In this document: positions 8,945 through 18,166 of the stretch, in pieces
How positions within the stretch are numbered: the stretch's first letter is position 1
Layout: each line of letters begins with the position of its first letter
Source: Bacteroidota bacterium
GTDB taxonomy: Bacteria; Bacteroidota; Bacteroidia; Chitinophagales; LD1
Direction of reading: 5' to 3'
Length of the DNA: 64,000 nucleotides
NCBI GenBank assembly: GCA_016722375.1
Contig: JADKJG010000004.1
Span: 186,001 to 250,000 of the forward strand
Notes under the pieces: generated by a model
Databases searched by the model: none
What the model was told of the DNA's origin: nothing
What the model saw: only the letters and a program-made list of their open reading frames with translations
Made by a program: the position numbers and the translations under genes

Positions 8945-9610
8945 ATGAAACGGAAAAACACAGATAGTAAAGAGGAAATTGGCTTAATGGTTCTTTGTAT
9001 TGTTAAGCTGGGTTTCAAAGATTTAAGCATAACGAAAAAAACATCACTGAGTGATAAAATTGTTAGAAAGATGACCGATAATTCTTACTTCCTAAACCCG
9101 ATGCCTACTTTGGCATCTGTCAGTACAGCGATTAGTGAATTGAGACAGGCACAGGCCAAACTACCGGGCAGCAAGGAGCTTACTATTATACGCAATCAGA
9201 AGGAGAAAGCACTCAATAAGAAGATGGCACAACTTCAGGCTTATGTAGAAGCAGTGGCCGATGGCAATCCCGAGATTGTACTGAGTAGTGGTATGAATCT
9301 GCGCGATCAAAGAAGCCCCATAGGCTATTTGCCTTTTACAGAATGGATAAAGGGAAAAGATGGCGCCGAAGATGGGTCATACGAGTTAAGATGGAAGGTA
9401 GTGAAAAAGGCTTCGGGTTATAGAATTGAAATAACAGATGAACTTGTGAAGGGTTGGAAAAGAGTATTAATAACAAAAAAAGCGTCCATCACTGTTCGTA
9501 AACTAAAGCCCGGAGTGAGGTACAATCTCCGCATAGCAACTTTGAGTTCTAAAGGATTTGATGGTTATCGTACTGGCTATGCTTTCAGACCAAAACTTCC
9601 TTTGTATTAA
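8945..9610 (+). CDS. FnIII-domain protein of unknown function
   Basis: 221 residues, function unknown. Residues about 45-130 form a helical region beginning NSYFLNPMPTLASVSTAI, with a helix rich in Q, K and A, then SSGMNLRDQRSP. Residues about 140-221 look like a fibronectin type III fold: YELRWKVVKKASGYRIEI, then LKPGVRYNLRIATLSSKG. There is no signal peptide. The protein at 28151-28909 has the same helix-then-FnIII arrangement. I recall many such proteins in Bacteroidota genomes, with no known role. The gene sits directly after the 21-bp repeat array, which may hold its promoter region. Confidence 0.75.
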   Translation: MKRKNTDSKEEIGLMVLCIVKLGFKDLSITKKTSLSDKIVRKMTDNSYFLNPMPTLASVSTAISELRQAQAKLPGSKELTIIRNQKEKALNKKMAQLQAYVEAVADGNPEIVLSSGMNLRDQRSPIGYLPFTEWIKGKDGAEDGSYELRWKVVKKASGYRIEITDELVKGWKRVLITKKASITVRKLKPGVRYNLRIATLSSKGFDGYRTGYAFRPKLPLY

Positions 9611-9878
9611 GAGATAGGTGGAATAAATATCGGCAATGAAAATTTCTATGTGCCGCACCAGAGATAAGCGCTCAAGAATATTGTTCAAGAACCTCGATGT
9701 GGGTAAGGTAGAGCGTATTTAGGAAGCACAGGAACCAACGATAGGCAGCTTATCACAGCTCATTTTTCACAAGGCAGATATTCTTCTTTTTAAAATGTTG
9801 ATCGAGGCAAGAGGTAAATAATATCTATGCGGCCTGTGTTTTTCAGAGGAAGAACTTACTTTGCCGTCAAATGATCTT

Positions 9879-10286
9879 ATGAGAGTAGCTGCCTACCGTA
9901 AACTAACCTTCAACGCTGCCCATCGCCTGTATCGGAAAGATTGGAGCGATGAGAAGAATAAAGAAGTATTCGGGCTTTGTGCCAACGAGCATTATCACGG
10001 CCATAACTATCGGCTGGATGTGAAAGTAGTAGGAGAGATAGACCCCGAAACCGGTTATGTGATTGACCTGAGCGAATTGACTGAACTCATCCGGAAAGAA
10101 GTGATTGAATACTTAGACCATCAAAACCTAAATCTGGATGTGGAGGATTTTAAAAATCTGAATCCGACCGGTGAGAATATTGTTGTGGTCATTTATAATC
10201 GTGTACGAAAGGCGTTGGATAAGAAGTATGATTTGCAGATAAGGCTTTGGGAAACCGAGCGCAACTATTTTGAATATCCTGTGTGA
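9879..10286 (+). CDS. 6-pyruvoyl-tetrahydropterin synthase / QueD family protein
   Basis: Zinc enzyme of the PTPS/QueD fold. Members convert dihydroneopterin triphosphate to 6-pyruvoyl-tetrahydropterin or to 6-carboxy-tetrahydropterin, the queuosine precursor. The zinc ligands are in NAAHRL and HYHGHNY, and the catalytic Cys is in GLCANEHYHGHNY. LDHQNLN and GENIVV are also family motifs, and the C-terminal E of ETERN binds the pterin. The ATG at 9879 is preferred over the TTG at 9861. Which of the two reactions it performs cannot be told here, as no queC or queE lies next to it. Confidence 0.9.
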   Translation: MRVAAYRKLTFNAAHRLYRKDWSDEKNKEVFGLCANEHYHGHNYRLDVKVVGEIDPETGYVIDLSELTELIRKEVIEYLDHQNLNLDVEDFKNLNPTGENIVVVIYNRVRKALDKKYDLQIRLWETERNYFEYPV

Positions 10287-10298
10287 AATATTTATGGC

Positions 10299-11189
10299 TT
10301 ATGAGCCGAGCATAGAGGACTGCGCAATGAGTCCGAGTTCTTCTTCCACTTTTAATGGATTATAGCCCAATAAGATTGCTTTTGAAATATCAAGCGACAC
10401 ATCGGCAGGACGTGCGACGGACATCTTTACATCTTTTTGCGAACAGGCATGGATTTTTTCGGTAGCGATTTCAAATGCCTTGACTACCATATTGCCAAAG
10501 TCAAGCCGTGACAATCTTTCTTTTCCGGCTAAATGAATGATGCCGGAGGTTTTCTCAAACAGGGTTAAAATCCCTTCACTGATGCTACCGGCGCCGCAAA
10601 CACTGCGGTATTCATCATGGAACAGGTGGAGCGTTTCTCCATTCCTCATTTGCCCGATAAACTGCTGCATATAATTGGTTGCGCTGGCTTCGGGATAACC
10701 AAACATCAAAGGCAAACGAAAGACCGTTGTGTCTGGATAGATGCGCAGCACTTCATCTTCGGCAATAGATTTTTGTTCCCCATAAGCACTAACCGGATTC
10801 TTAACATCGTCTTCGCGATACATTCCTTTGGTGCCATCAAAAACCAAGTCGGTGGAAGTGAAGGCTAAAGGAATATGATAATCAGAACAAATTCCGGCAA
10901 TATTTTTTGTGGCTTCGACGTTCACTAGATAACTCTGTTCTTTATTTTGCTGACAGAAGTTAGCATCGGCCTTGGCGGCAGCGTGGATGACGGCATCCGG
11001 TTCAATGTCGTCAAAATAATTGCCGAGTGAAATGTAATCGGTGATATCGCAGTGAATCGTTATGGCACTTCTCGAATTTAGACTTCGAGAATGATAAATA
11101 CCATATACCTCCCGATCTTTGGAAGCGGCTTTCAATAAATGATAGCCGAGAAACCCAGAAGCACCGGTGATGAGCAGCTTCTTCTTCAC
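10299..11189 (-). CDS. SDR-family sugar-nucleotide reductase, RmlD-like
   Basis: NAD(P)-binding extended short-chain dehydrogenase, 296 residues, closest in layout to dTDP-4-dehydrorhamnose reductase (RmlD). The nucleotide site is TGASGFLGYHLL at residues 7-18. The active-site region has TSTDLVFDGTKGMY with YGEQK as the Tyr-Lys pair. It begins six bases after lpdA on the same strand, so it is probably read with sucA-sucB-lpdA although no metabolic link is obvious. The rest of a rhamnose pathway is absent, so its substrate remains open. Confidence 0.85.
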   Translation of the reverse strand: MKKKLLITGASGFLGYHLLKAASKDREVYGIYHSRSLNSRSAITIHCDITDYISLGNYFDDIEPDAVIHAAAKADANFCQQNKEQSYLVNVEATKNIAGICSDYHIPLAFTSTDLVFDGTKGMYREDDVKNPVSAYGEQKSIAEDEVLRIYPDTTVFRLPLMFGYPEASATNYMQQFIGQMRNGETLHLFHDEYRSVCGAGSISEGILTLFEKTSGIIHLAGKERLSRLDFGNMVVKAFEIATEKIHACSQKDVKMSVARPADVSLDISKAILLGYNPLKVEEELGLIAQSSMLGS

Positions 11190-11195
11190 GATATT

Positions 11196-12602
11196 CTAAC
11201 TATGAATGGACCGGTTATCGGTGGCCATAAGACAGGCTTCCTTGAATGCCTCAGTGTAAGTAGGATGTGGATGGCTCATGCGGGCAATATCTTCTGCGCT
11301 GGCGCGATATTCCATCGCTACTACGCCTTCGATAATTAAATCAGCAGCGCGTGCGCCAACAATATGAACGCCGAGAATTTCATCGGTTTCCTTAGAAGCA
11401 AGAATCTTTACAAAACCATCTATATCACCGCTGGCGCGCGAACGCCCCAAAGCGCGGAACTGAAATTTACCGGTTTTGTACTCAATGCCTTTGTCCTTTA
11501 ATTCTTTTTCGGTAGCCCCCACGCTGGCAGCTTCGGGCCAAGTATAAGCCACGCCGGGAATCATGTTGTAATTGATATGTGGTTTCTGTCCGGCGATGGT
11601 TTCCGCTACGAATATCCCTTCTTCCTCTGCTTTATGAGCTAGCATAGCACCTTGAATGACATCTCCGACGGCATAGATACCGGGAACGGAGGTTTCTAAT
11701 TGCTCATTCACAGGAATCCTTCCTTTTTCGTCAGCTTTTAATCCGGCTTTATCCAAGTCAAGCCCTGCTGTGTAAGGAACCCTACCAACAGCAACCAAGC
11801 AATAATCTCCTTTCAATTCTACTTTTTCTCCAGCTTTGTTTTCTGCGGTGACGGTCACTTCATTGCCATTCACTGTCGCACCGGTAACCTTGGTGGAAAT
11901 TAGGAATTCCATTCCCTGTTTTCTCAATATCCGCAATAGCTCTTTGCTGATTTCTTCATCCATAGAAGGAACAATCTTGTCGAGAAACTCAACCACTGTC
12001 ACCTTTGAACCCAAGCGCATATAAACAGAACCTAATTCTACACCAATTATCCCACCGCCAATGATGACTAAGTGCTCTGGAATCTCGGTCAAAGTCAGGG
12101 CCTCTGTGGAGGTGATGATTCTCTTTTTGTCAACCGTAATAAATGGAAGTTGGGTAGGTTTACTACCCGTAGCTATAATAGTTTTCTCCGTTTCGATTTC
12201 TGTTTTTTCACCTTTAGTGTTGGTGATCGAAATTTTATTGGCAGAAGCAAAAGAACCGATTCCTTTATAGGCATCTATCTTATTCTTTCTCATCAGGAAA
12301 CCAATGCCGTCGTTGTTTTGACGAACCACATCTGTCTTCCGTTTTATCATTTGTGCAAAATCAATTTCGATTCCTTTCACATTCAATCCATGCTCTTTGA
12401 ATTTGTGCATGGCTGCTTCGTAATGTTCCGATGAATCAAGCAGCGCTTTGGAAGGAATACATCCTACATTTGTACAAGTGCCCCCCAACACATCATATTT
12501 CTCAATGATAGCTACCTTCATACCTAATTGCGCACAGCGAATAGCTGCTACATACCCTCCGGGACCGGAGCCGATAACAACGACGTTATATTTTGACATC
12601 AA
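11196..12602 (-). CDS. lpdA: Dihydrolipoyl dehydrogenase (E3)
   Basis: Flavoprotein that reoxidises the dihydrolipoyl groups of 2-oxoacid dehydrogenase complexes and passes electrons to NAD. The FAD site VIGSGPGGYVAAI lies at the N-terminus, the redox disulfide is in GGTCTNVGCIPSK, the NAD site is VIIGGGIIGVELGSV, and the catalytic His-Glu pair is in HPHPTYTEAF. The 468-residue length is standard. The gene starts seven bases after sucB and completes a 2-oxoglutarate dehydrogenase operon. Confidence 0.97.
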   Translation of the reverse strand: MMSKYNVVVIGSGPGGYVAAIRCAQLGMKVAIIEKYDVLGGTCTNVGCIPSKALLDSSEHYEAAMHKFKEHGLNVKGIEIDFAQMIKRKTDVVRQNNDGIGFLMRKNKIDAYKGIGSFASANKISITNTKGEKTEIETEKTIIATGSKPTQLPFITVDKKRIITSTEALTLTEIPEHLVIIGGGIIGVELGSVYMRLGSKVTVVEFLDKIVPSMDEEISKELLRILRKQGMEFLISTKVTGATVNGNEVTVTAENKAGEKVELKGDYCLVAVGRVPYTAGLDLDKAGLKADEKGRIPVNEQLETSVPGIYAVGDVIQGAMLAHKAEEEGIFVAETIAGQKPHINYNMIPGVAYTWPEAASVGATEKELKDKGIEYKTGKFQFRALGRSRASGDIDGFVKILASKETDEILGVHIVGARAADLIIEGVVAMEYRASAEDIARMSHPHPTYTEAFKEACLMATDNRSIHS

Positions 12603-12609
12603 AAATGGT

Positions 12610-13839
12610 TTATAGTTCTAATAACAAATCAACAGGGTCTGCGCCAAGGAGCATTTTGTAAGGGTTTTCTAGGAAATCCTTTACAGCTACCAAGAAACTG
12701 ACACTTTCTTTTCCATCAATAATCCGGTGATCATAAGATAGCGCCAAATACATCATCGGACGAATCTCTACCCGGCCAGCTATCGCAACGGGCCTGTCTT
12801 CTACCTTGTGCATTCCAAGTATTGCAGATTGTGGCGGGTTGATAATAGGGGTGGACATCAATGAACCGAAAACACCGCCGTTGGATATAGTGAAAGTGCC
12901 ACCGGTCATGTCATCCATAGAAAGATTTCCATCGCGACCTTTGATAGCCAGCTCCTTTATTTTCTTTTCAGTTTCTGCCATCGAAAGCGATTCAGCGTTG
13001 CGAATCACCGGCACTACCAATCCCTTGGGCGTGGAAACGGCAATAGAAATGTCGCAGTAGTCATGGTAGATAAGGTTGCCCTCTTCGATATAGCCATTTA
13101 CCGCCGGGAAGGCTTCTAATGCCAGGCATGCAGCCTTAGTAAAAAAGCTCATGATTCCCAAACTCACCTCATTCTGCTTTTTGAATTTGTCACCGTACTT
13201 TTCACGAATCTTATTGATGGCGCTCATGTCCACTTCGTTGAATGTGGTCAGCATTGCTGTCGAATTCTTAGAATACACCAGACGATCAGAAATTGTTTTT
13301 CTGAGGCGGCTCATCTTTTCTGTTCTTTCGTTTCTGCTAAACGCTTCGCGCTGTGGGCGGTTGGCTTTATTCCTGACGGCAGCTATGGCATCTTCTTTGG
13401 TAATTCTTCCTTTGATTCCTGTTCCTTTCACGTCGGATGATTTCAGTCCGTCTTCAGCTAATATTTTTTTAGCAGCGGGCGAAGGAAAGCCGCTCACACT
13501 TTCTGATTGCTGTATTTTGACTTCTGATTTAATTGGCTCTTCTTTCTTTGGAGCAGTGGTTTTTTTCTGTTCAGGTTCCGCCTTTGGTGCAGAAGCAGGT
13601 TTGGCAGCAGTTTCATCTATATTGCAAATCACGGCACCAATTTTTAAATCTGCTCCTTCTTTCGCTACGAATTTCACAGTACCGGCAATCGGTGAGGGGA
13701 TCTCCTGTGATGCCTTATCTGTTTCCAGTTCGCAAAGAGGTTGATCCATTTCAACATATTCACCTTCCTTCACCAAATATCGCGAAAGGGTTACTTCTGT
13801 AATAGTTTCGGCTACGGAGGGAACTTTAACTTCTGTCAT
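12610..13839 (-). CDS. sucB: 2-oxoglutarate dehydrogenase E2, succinyltransferase
   Basis: Transfers the succinyl group from E1 to CoA through a swinging lipoyl arm. There is one lipoyl domain (residues 1-77, lipoylated Lys in ELETDKASQE), a linker rich in A, P, K and E, an E3-binding domain (about 117-150, PSPAAKKILAEDG), and a catalytic domain ending with the active-site LSYDHRIIDGKE. The 409-residue length is typical. It sits 30 bases after sucA and 7 before lpdA. Confidence 0.96.
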   Translation of the reverse strand: MTEVKVPSVAETITEVTLSRYLVKEGEYVEMDQPLCELETDKASQEIPSPIAGTVKFVAKEGADLKIGAVICNIDETAAKPASAPKAEPEQKKTTAPKKEEPIKSEVKIQQSESVSGFPSPAAKKILAEDGLKSSDVKGTGIKGRITKEDAIAAVRNKANRPQREAFSRNERTEKMSRLRKTISDRLVYSKNSTAMLTTFNEVDMSAINKIREKYGDKFKKQNEVSLGIMSFFTKAACLALEAFPAVNGYIEEGNLIYHDYCDISIAVSTPKGLVVPVIRNAESLSMAETEKKIKELAIKGRDGNLSMDDMTGGTFTISNGGVFGSLMSTPIINPPQSAILGMHKVEDRPVAIAGRVEIRPMMYLALSYDHRIIDGKESVSFLVAVKDFLENPYKMLLGADPVDLLLEL

Positions 13840-13869
13840 TTTCTTTTCTGTTATTCAGTGGTGAGTCAA

Positions 13870-16575
13870 TTATTCAAATGCTCTTTTCAAAATAGTTTCT
13901 TGCTCCTGCGCATGTACCTTTTTAAACCCGGTGGCTGGAGAAGCAGAATTTTTTCGGGCAATGCCCTTTATGTTCATTTTGTCGTGAAGGCGGGCATGAA
14001 TGAAATACCAGGCTCCCATATTTTCCGGTTCTTCCTGCACCCAGCAAACTTGCGCATCCGGATATTGGTTAGTCAGTGCAATCATTTTGTCTTGAGGGGT
14101 TGGATACAGTTGCTCCACACGCGCAATGATTACATCCTTTATGTCTTCCTTCTCTTTCTTCGCCAGCAAGTCATAATATATTTTGCCGGTGCAAAACAAT
14201 ACTTTCCGCACCTTTTCACTTTCGGCCTTGTCCACGATTAATTCTTGGAATCCGCCAGTCAATACATTTTCAATTGGCGAAATACAACGTGGATGGCGAA
14301 GCAATGATTTAGGACTCATCACAACCAACGGCTTTCGGAATGGCCAAGCCAGTTGTCTTCGCAAAGCATGAAAGAAGTTGGCCGGGTCGGTGATATTGAC
14401 TACGACAATATTCATTTCGGCACACTGCTGTAAAAATCTTTCTAGGCGTGCCGAAGAATGCTCCGGTCCTTGCCCCTCATAACCATGTGGCAATAAAAGT
14501 ACCAATCCTGAACTCCGCTGCCATTTGCTCTCTCCGGAAGTGATGAACTGGTCAATTACAATTTGGGCACCGTTCACAAAATCGCCAAACTGCGCTTCCC
14601 AGATGACCAAAGGTTCAGGACTGGGCATAGAGTAACCATACTCAAAACCGAGCACGCCATATTCGCTCAGATGAGAATTGTAAACGAAGAAATGCCCCTG
14701 ATCCTCGGCGAGATCGCGTAAGCGACAATACTCTTCGGCGGTGTTTTCATCAGAAAGCACTGCGTGGCGGTGCGAAAATGTTCCCCGCTTTACATCCTCA
14801 CCACTCAATCGAATATCATTCCCATCTAAAAGGATGCTTCCATAGGCGAGTAGTTCAGCCGCCGCCCAATCGAGCTTTCCTTCGTCCTGCATTAGGTGGT
14901 TACGCTCATCGAGATACTTCTTTACTTTTTTTAAAGGAGTGAATCCATCCGGGAATTTATTTAATCCTATTATCAGTTTCTTTACAGCCTCTTTTGTAAT
15001 GGAAGTATTAGGTGATTCGAAAAAGTCTTCAATTTTCGCCGGGCGAAGTTTTTTCCAGGCTATTTCATTCATTTGATGTTGGTAAGGAAGGGGATGCTCC
15101 TTCACTGCATCAAGCTTCTGTTGTAACTCGCTCCAGAATTCCTTTTCCAGACGTTTAACCATCTCAGTATCTACCGTTTCATCATCTTCCAACTTTTTAG
15201 AGTAGATGTCGCGAGGATTCAGATGTTTTTCAATCAACTTATACATGAGCGGTTGGGTAAACTTAGGGTCATCGCTTTCGTTGTGTCCCCATTTCCGGTA
15301 ACAAACCATATCCACAAAGACATCTTTGCCAAATTTCTGCCGGTATTCAGCCGCCAATTCAGCAATAAACACTACCGCCTCAATATCATCGCCGTTCACG
15401 TGAAACACGGGGGCTTCAAATGCCGCTGCGACTGAGGTACAATAGTCAGAAGACCGAGCTTCATCAAAATCGGTGGTGAATCCAATCTGATTATTGATTA
15501 CGTAATGAATGGTTCCGCCGGTACAGTACCCTTCCAACTTGGCCATCTGCAATATTTCATAAACTACACCCTGTCCGGCTATAGCGGAATCTCCATGAAT
15601 CAGGATAGGCAATATTTTTTTGAAGTCGGATTTATAGATAACGTCTCCCTTGGCACGGGTAAACCCGGTGACAATAGGACTCACAGCTTCAAGGTGTGAG
15701 GGGTTCGGCATTAGTTTTAGATATACCGATTTATTTTCTCCGACAGGATATTGGGTAGCAAAACCAAGGTGATATTTAACATCACCGTCACCGGTAGTAA
15801 TGTCAAATTGTTGGTTTCCTTCAAACTCATTAAATATCTCCTCGTATGTTTTAGACATGATATTGGCTAATACATTCAATCTGCCCCGGTGAGCCATGCC
15901 AAAAATTACTTCCTTGACACCCATAGAAGAAGAATACCGAATAATGGCATCCAGTGCCGGTATAGTTGCTTCTCCTCCTTCAAGCGAAAACCTCTTCTCT
16001 CCGATATATTTGGTGCCTAAAAACTTTTCAAACAACACTGCTTTGTTCAACATCCGAAGAATATGCTCCTTTTTCTCGACTGAATAGTGAATCATTTTTT
16101 CGCGCTGCTCTATTTTTTCGCGGAAAAAATCCATCTCCTCTTTCAGGCGGATGTAACCTATTTCAAAGCCAATAGTGCTACAATAAAGAGCCTTCAACTT
16201 TCCGAGGATTTCTCCAAGTGTAGCATTGAGCAAACCTATTTCAGCACCTACGGAAAATTTTCTTTCGAGGTCGCTTTCCGTTAATCCGAAATAAGAAAGA
16301 TCTAACTCTGCCCGGCGGTTTTTACGAGGCCTCAGAGGATTGGTATCTGCTATCAAGTGCCCTTTACAGCGATAAGCAGCAATCAGCCGATATACTTTCA
16401 GTTCATCCGCCGAAACGGAGGATTTCTTTCCGTTATAATTGAGCGTGGCAAAATCAAAGCCTTCAAAGAATTTTTTGAATTCTGGATCTACCGAAGTAGG
16501 ATTGCTTTGGAACTTGAGATAGAGGTTCTCTATATATTCAGGAGTAGCATTGCTCAAAAAGGAATAAGTATCCAT
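13870..16575 (-). CDS. sucA: 2-oxoglutarate dehydrogenase E1
   Basis: Thiamine-diphosphate enzyme that decarboxylates 2-oxoglutarate in the TCA cycle and passes the succinyl group to SucB. The N-terminal E2-contact segment is MDTYSFLSNATPEYIENLY. Cofactor and substrate regions include HRGRLNVLAN, HGDSAIAGQGVV, NQIGFTT and CYRKWGHNESDDPKFTQP; the pyrimidine domain contains VIWEAQFGDFVNGAQ. The 901-residue length is normal. It is the first gene of sucA-sucB-lpdA and divergent from rpsT. Confidence 0.97.
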   Translation of the reverse strand: MDTYSFLSNATPEYIENLYLKFQSNPTSVDPEFKKFFEGFDFATLNYNGKKSSVSADELKVYRLIAAYRCKGHLIADTNPLRPRKNRRAELDLSYFGLTESDLERKFSVGAEIGLLNATLGEILGKLKALYCSTIGFEIGYIRLKEEMDFFREKIEQREKMIHYSVEKKEHILRMLNKAVLFEKFLGTKYIGEKRFSLEGGEATIPALDAIIRYSSSMGVKEVIFGMAHRGRLNVLANIMSKTYEEIFNEFEGNQQFDITTGDGDVKYHLGFATQYPVGENKSVYLKLMPNPSHLEAVSPIVTGFTRAKGDVIYKSDFKKILPILIHGDSAIAGQGVVYEILQMAKLEGYCTGGTIHYVINNQIGFTTDFDEARSSDYCTSVAAAFEAPVFHVNGDDIEAVVFIAELAAEYRQKFGKDVFVDMVCYRKWGHNESDDPKFTQPLMYKLIEKHLNPRDIYSKKLEDDETVDTEMVKRLEKEFWSELQQKLDAVKEHPLPYQHQMNEIAWKKLRPAKIEDFFESPNTSITKEAVKKLIIGLNKFPDGFTPLKKVKKYLDERNHLMQDEGKLDWAAAELLAYGSILLDGNDIRLSGEDVKRGTFSHRHAVLSDENTAEEYCRLRDLAEDQGHFFVYNSHLSEYGVLGFEYGYSMPSPEPLVIWEAQFGDFVNGAQIVIDQFITSGESKWQRSSGLVLLLPHGYEGQGPEHSSARLERFLQQCAEMNIVVVNITDPANFFHALRRQLAWPFRKPLVVMSPKSLLRHPRCISPIENVLTGGFQELIVDKAESEKVRKVLFCTGKIYYDLLAKKEKEDIKDVIIARVEQLYPTPQDKMIALTNQYPDAQVCWVQEEPENMGAWYFIHARLHDKMNIKGIARKNSASPATGFKKVHAQEQETILKRAFE

Positions 16576-16719
16576 AGTTAAGTCTATGATTATTTAGCGT
16601 GCAAACCTAACAATGTAAAATTGGATTTTTGATAGATAAGGAGTGAAAAGCAAAGGTTTAATTATTAAAATCTCACAAAACCCTTGTAGATTGATATTTG
16701 CCAAAACAATTGTGTGGTT

Positions 16720-16750
16720 TTTGGAAAATAGCCTGTTAAATCTATATTTG
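16720..16750 (+). promoter_or_regulatory. Promoter of rpsT
   Basis: TTTG at 16720-16723, 19 bp, then TATATTTG at 16743-16750. This matches the Bacteroidota -33/-7 consensus exactly and lies 28 bases before the rpsT start. Confidence 0.8.
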
Positions 16751-16777
16751 CACTCCTTTTTTAAACAGAAACAAGAA

Positions 16778-17032
16778 ATGGCCAATCACAAATCAGCAGA
16801 AAAACGCGCCCGTCAGACCGTAAAGCGCAGACTTTTTAATCGTTATTATGCTAAGAGCATGCGTAATGCTATCCGAGACATTCGCGCAGAGAAGAAAGAT
16901 GCGGAAGCAATCAAAACGCTTCCTACCGTGTTTTCTGCTATTGATAAAATGGCAAAAAGAGGATATATCCATCAAAACAAAGCAGCCAACCTGAAATCAG
17001 GTTTGATGAAGCGTTTCGCTAAGGCGAAATAA
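16778..17032 (+). CDS. rpsT: 30S ribosomal protein S20
   Basis: Primary 16S rRNA-binding protein of the small subunit, 84 residues and strongly basic. It begins MANHKSAEKRARQ, the typical S20 start, and ends with LKSGLMKRFAKAK. The ATG at 16778 is chosen because the open frame upstream is not S20-like and the promoter lies just before this start. It is followed by a strong terminator. Confidence 0.97.
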   Translation: MANHKSAEKRARQTVKRRLFNRYYAKSMRNAIRDIRAEKKDAEAIKTLPTVFSAIDKMAKRGYIHQNKAANLKSGLMKRFAKAK

Positions 17033-17054
17033 TTCTGCCGAAAAGCATAAACAA

Positions 17055-17090
17055 AAAAGCTCCGAAATTGATTTCGGAGCTTTTTTTATT
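17055..17090 (+). terminator. Terminator after rpsT
   Basis: Stem AAGCTCCGAAAT / ATTTCGGAGCTT with a two-base loop, followed by seven Ts. Confidence 0.9.
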
Positions 17091-17287
17091 TCTACCGCTT
17101 TCTCTTCACCCACTACGGGAACTCTTCTGTCAACAACTTCTTTTGTATCCCGTAAGGATATCTTTCTTTAATGACCAATGTCTATATCAAGATTAACTGT
17201 AAAACTTAAGGGTTTGGATTTTCTCTGCTTGGATAATACATTCCTAAAGGAAAATTGAAAGGAATGCATCAGAAGGATTAAAGAGCC

Positions 17288-18157
17288 TTATTTGATATCA
17301 ACTTCCTTTCCTTGGTAAATTATTTTGCTGTTTTGGAACTCATGAACAAAAGCAACGATGCGCATATTCTCCGGTTTCCAGAGTGCGTCTAACGTTTTAC
17401 TATATACCTTACGAATGACCCTTCCCTTTTCAAGTGTCACGGGCAAGTCATCGCCCTGAATATTGGTGATGAAATCGCGCATCACGTCCCGGTGACTATA
17501 AAAAGTATCAATAGTTGAGCCATTTAATTGCGGAGCTATCATTCCACTTTCGGTTACAAGAATGGTGAGTCGGTTGGATTCAGTTATGGTTTGGGTATAA
17601 TGCAACTCTGCAATGACGGTCAATTCATTCTTAACTGAATCGTATAGCTTATCAAGTGAAATATTGACCGGTGTAGGTAAAGCTAATTGAGAAGAGGTAT
17701 AGCCCGGCCATTTTGATGCGCCTGTCAGTATATTTGATTCACCGGAATAGACTTTACGATCCACTGAAGCTGCTGGTTCCAAGCCGATTTGTCCCAGATA
17801 GTCAAAAATCGTCTGTGCTTTCTGACTTTGAAAGTTTTGTGGACTAAAAGGATAAGGGTTTCCCAAAGAATTAACAGGGTGAAAACTGACGGAAATAACT
17901 CTACCCAGATTTGAAGATTTAATTGTTTCAATGATTTGATGTCCCTGTGGGCAATTAGGGCAGCGTACTCCGGTAAATTCTTCCAATACCACGTTTTTAT
18001 CTTCAGCCGATGGGGACGGAGACTCCAGATAAGTAGTATCCGAAATTGAATTTTCGTTTCCACGGAGATTAATATTGGGACCTATTTCCTTACAAGAAGG
18101 GAACAAGATGATTAGAATCAGAGAAAAAATAGAAGCCTTAGAAAATGCTTTCAGCAT
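17288..18157 (-). CDS. Omp28-like outer-membrane lipoprotein
   Basis: 289-residue lipoprotein. The N-terminal hydrophobic stretch ends in a lipobox (LFPSCKEIG, acylated Cys near 22). A thioredoxin-like domain follows with VLEEFTGVRCPNCPQGH, so CPNC is the likely redox pair, as in the Omp28 family first described in Porphyromonas. No enzymatic role is established for the family. It is expressed with the upstream gene at 18167-19801, nine bases away, a pairing I recall in other Bacteroidota. Confidence 0.85.
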   Translation of the reverse strand: MLKAFSKASIFSLILIILFPSCKEIGPNINLRGNENSISDTTYLESPSPSAEDKNVVLEEFTGVRCPNCPQGHQIIETIKSSNLGRVISVSFHPVNSLGNPYPFSPQNFQSQKAQTIFDYLGQIGLEPAASVDRKVYSGESNILTGASKWPGYTSSQLALPTPVNISLDKLYDSVKNELTVIAELHYTQTITESNRLTILVTESGMIAPQLNGSTIDTFYSHRDVMRDFITNIQGDDLPVTLEKGRVIRKVYSKTLDALWKPENMRIVAFVHEFQNSKIIYQGKEVDIK

Positions 18158-18166
18158 GATATTGAT

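Noticed and set aside
9635..9721. Short frame after the FnIII gene (28 codons)
   Set aside because: No family likeness, and no sign of translation signals.
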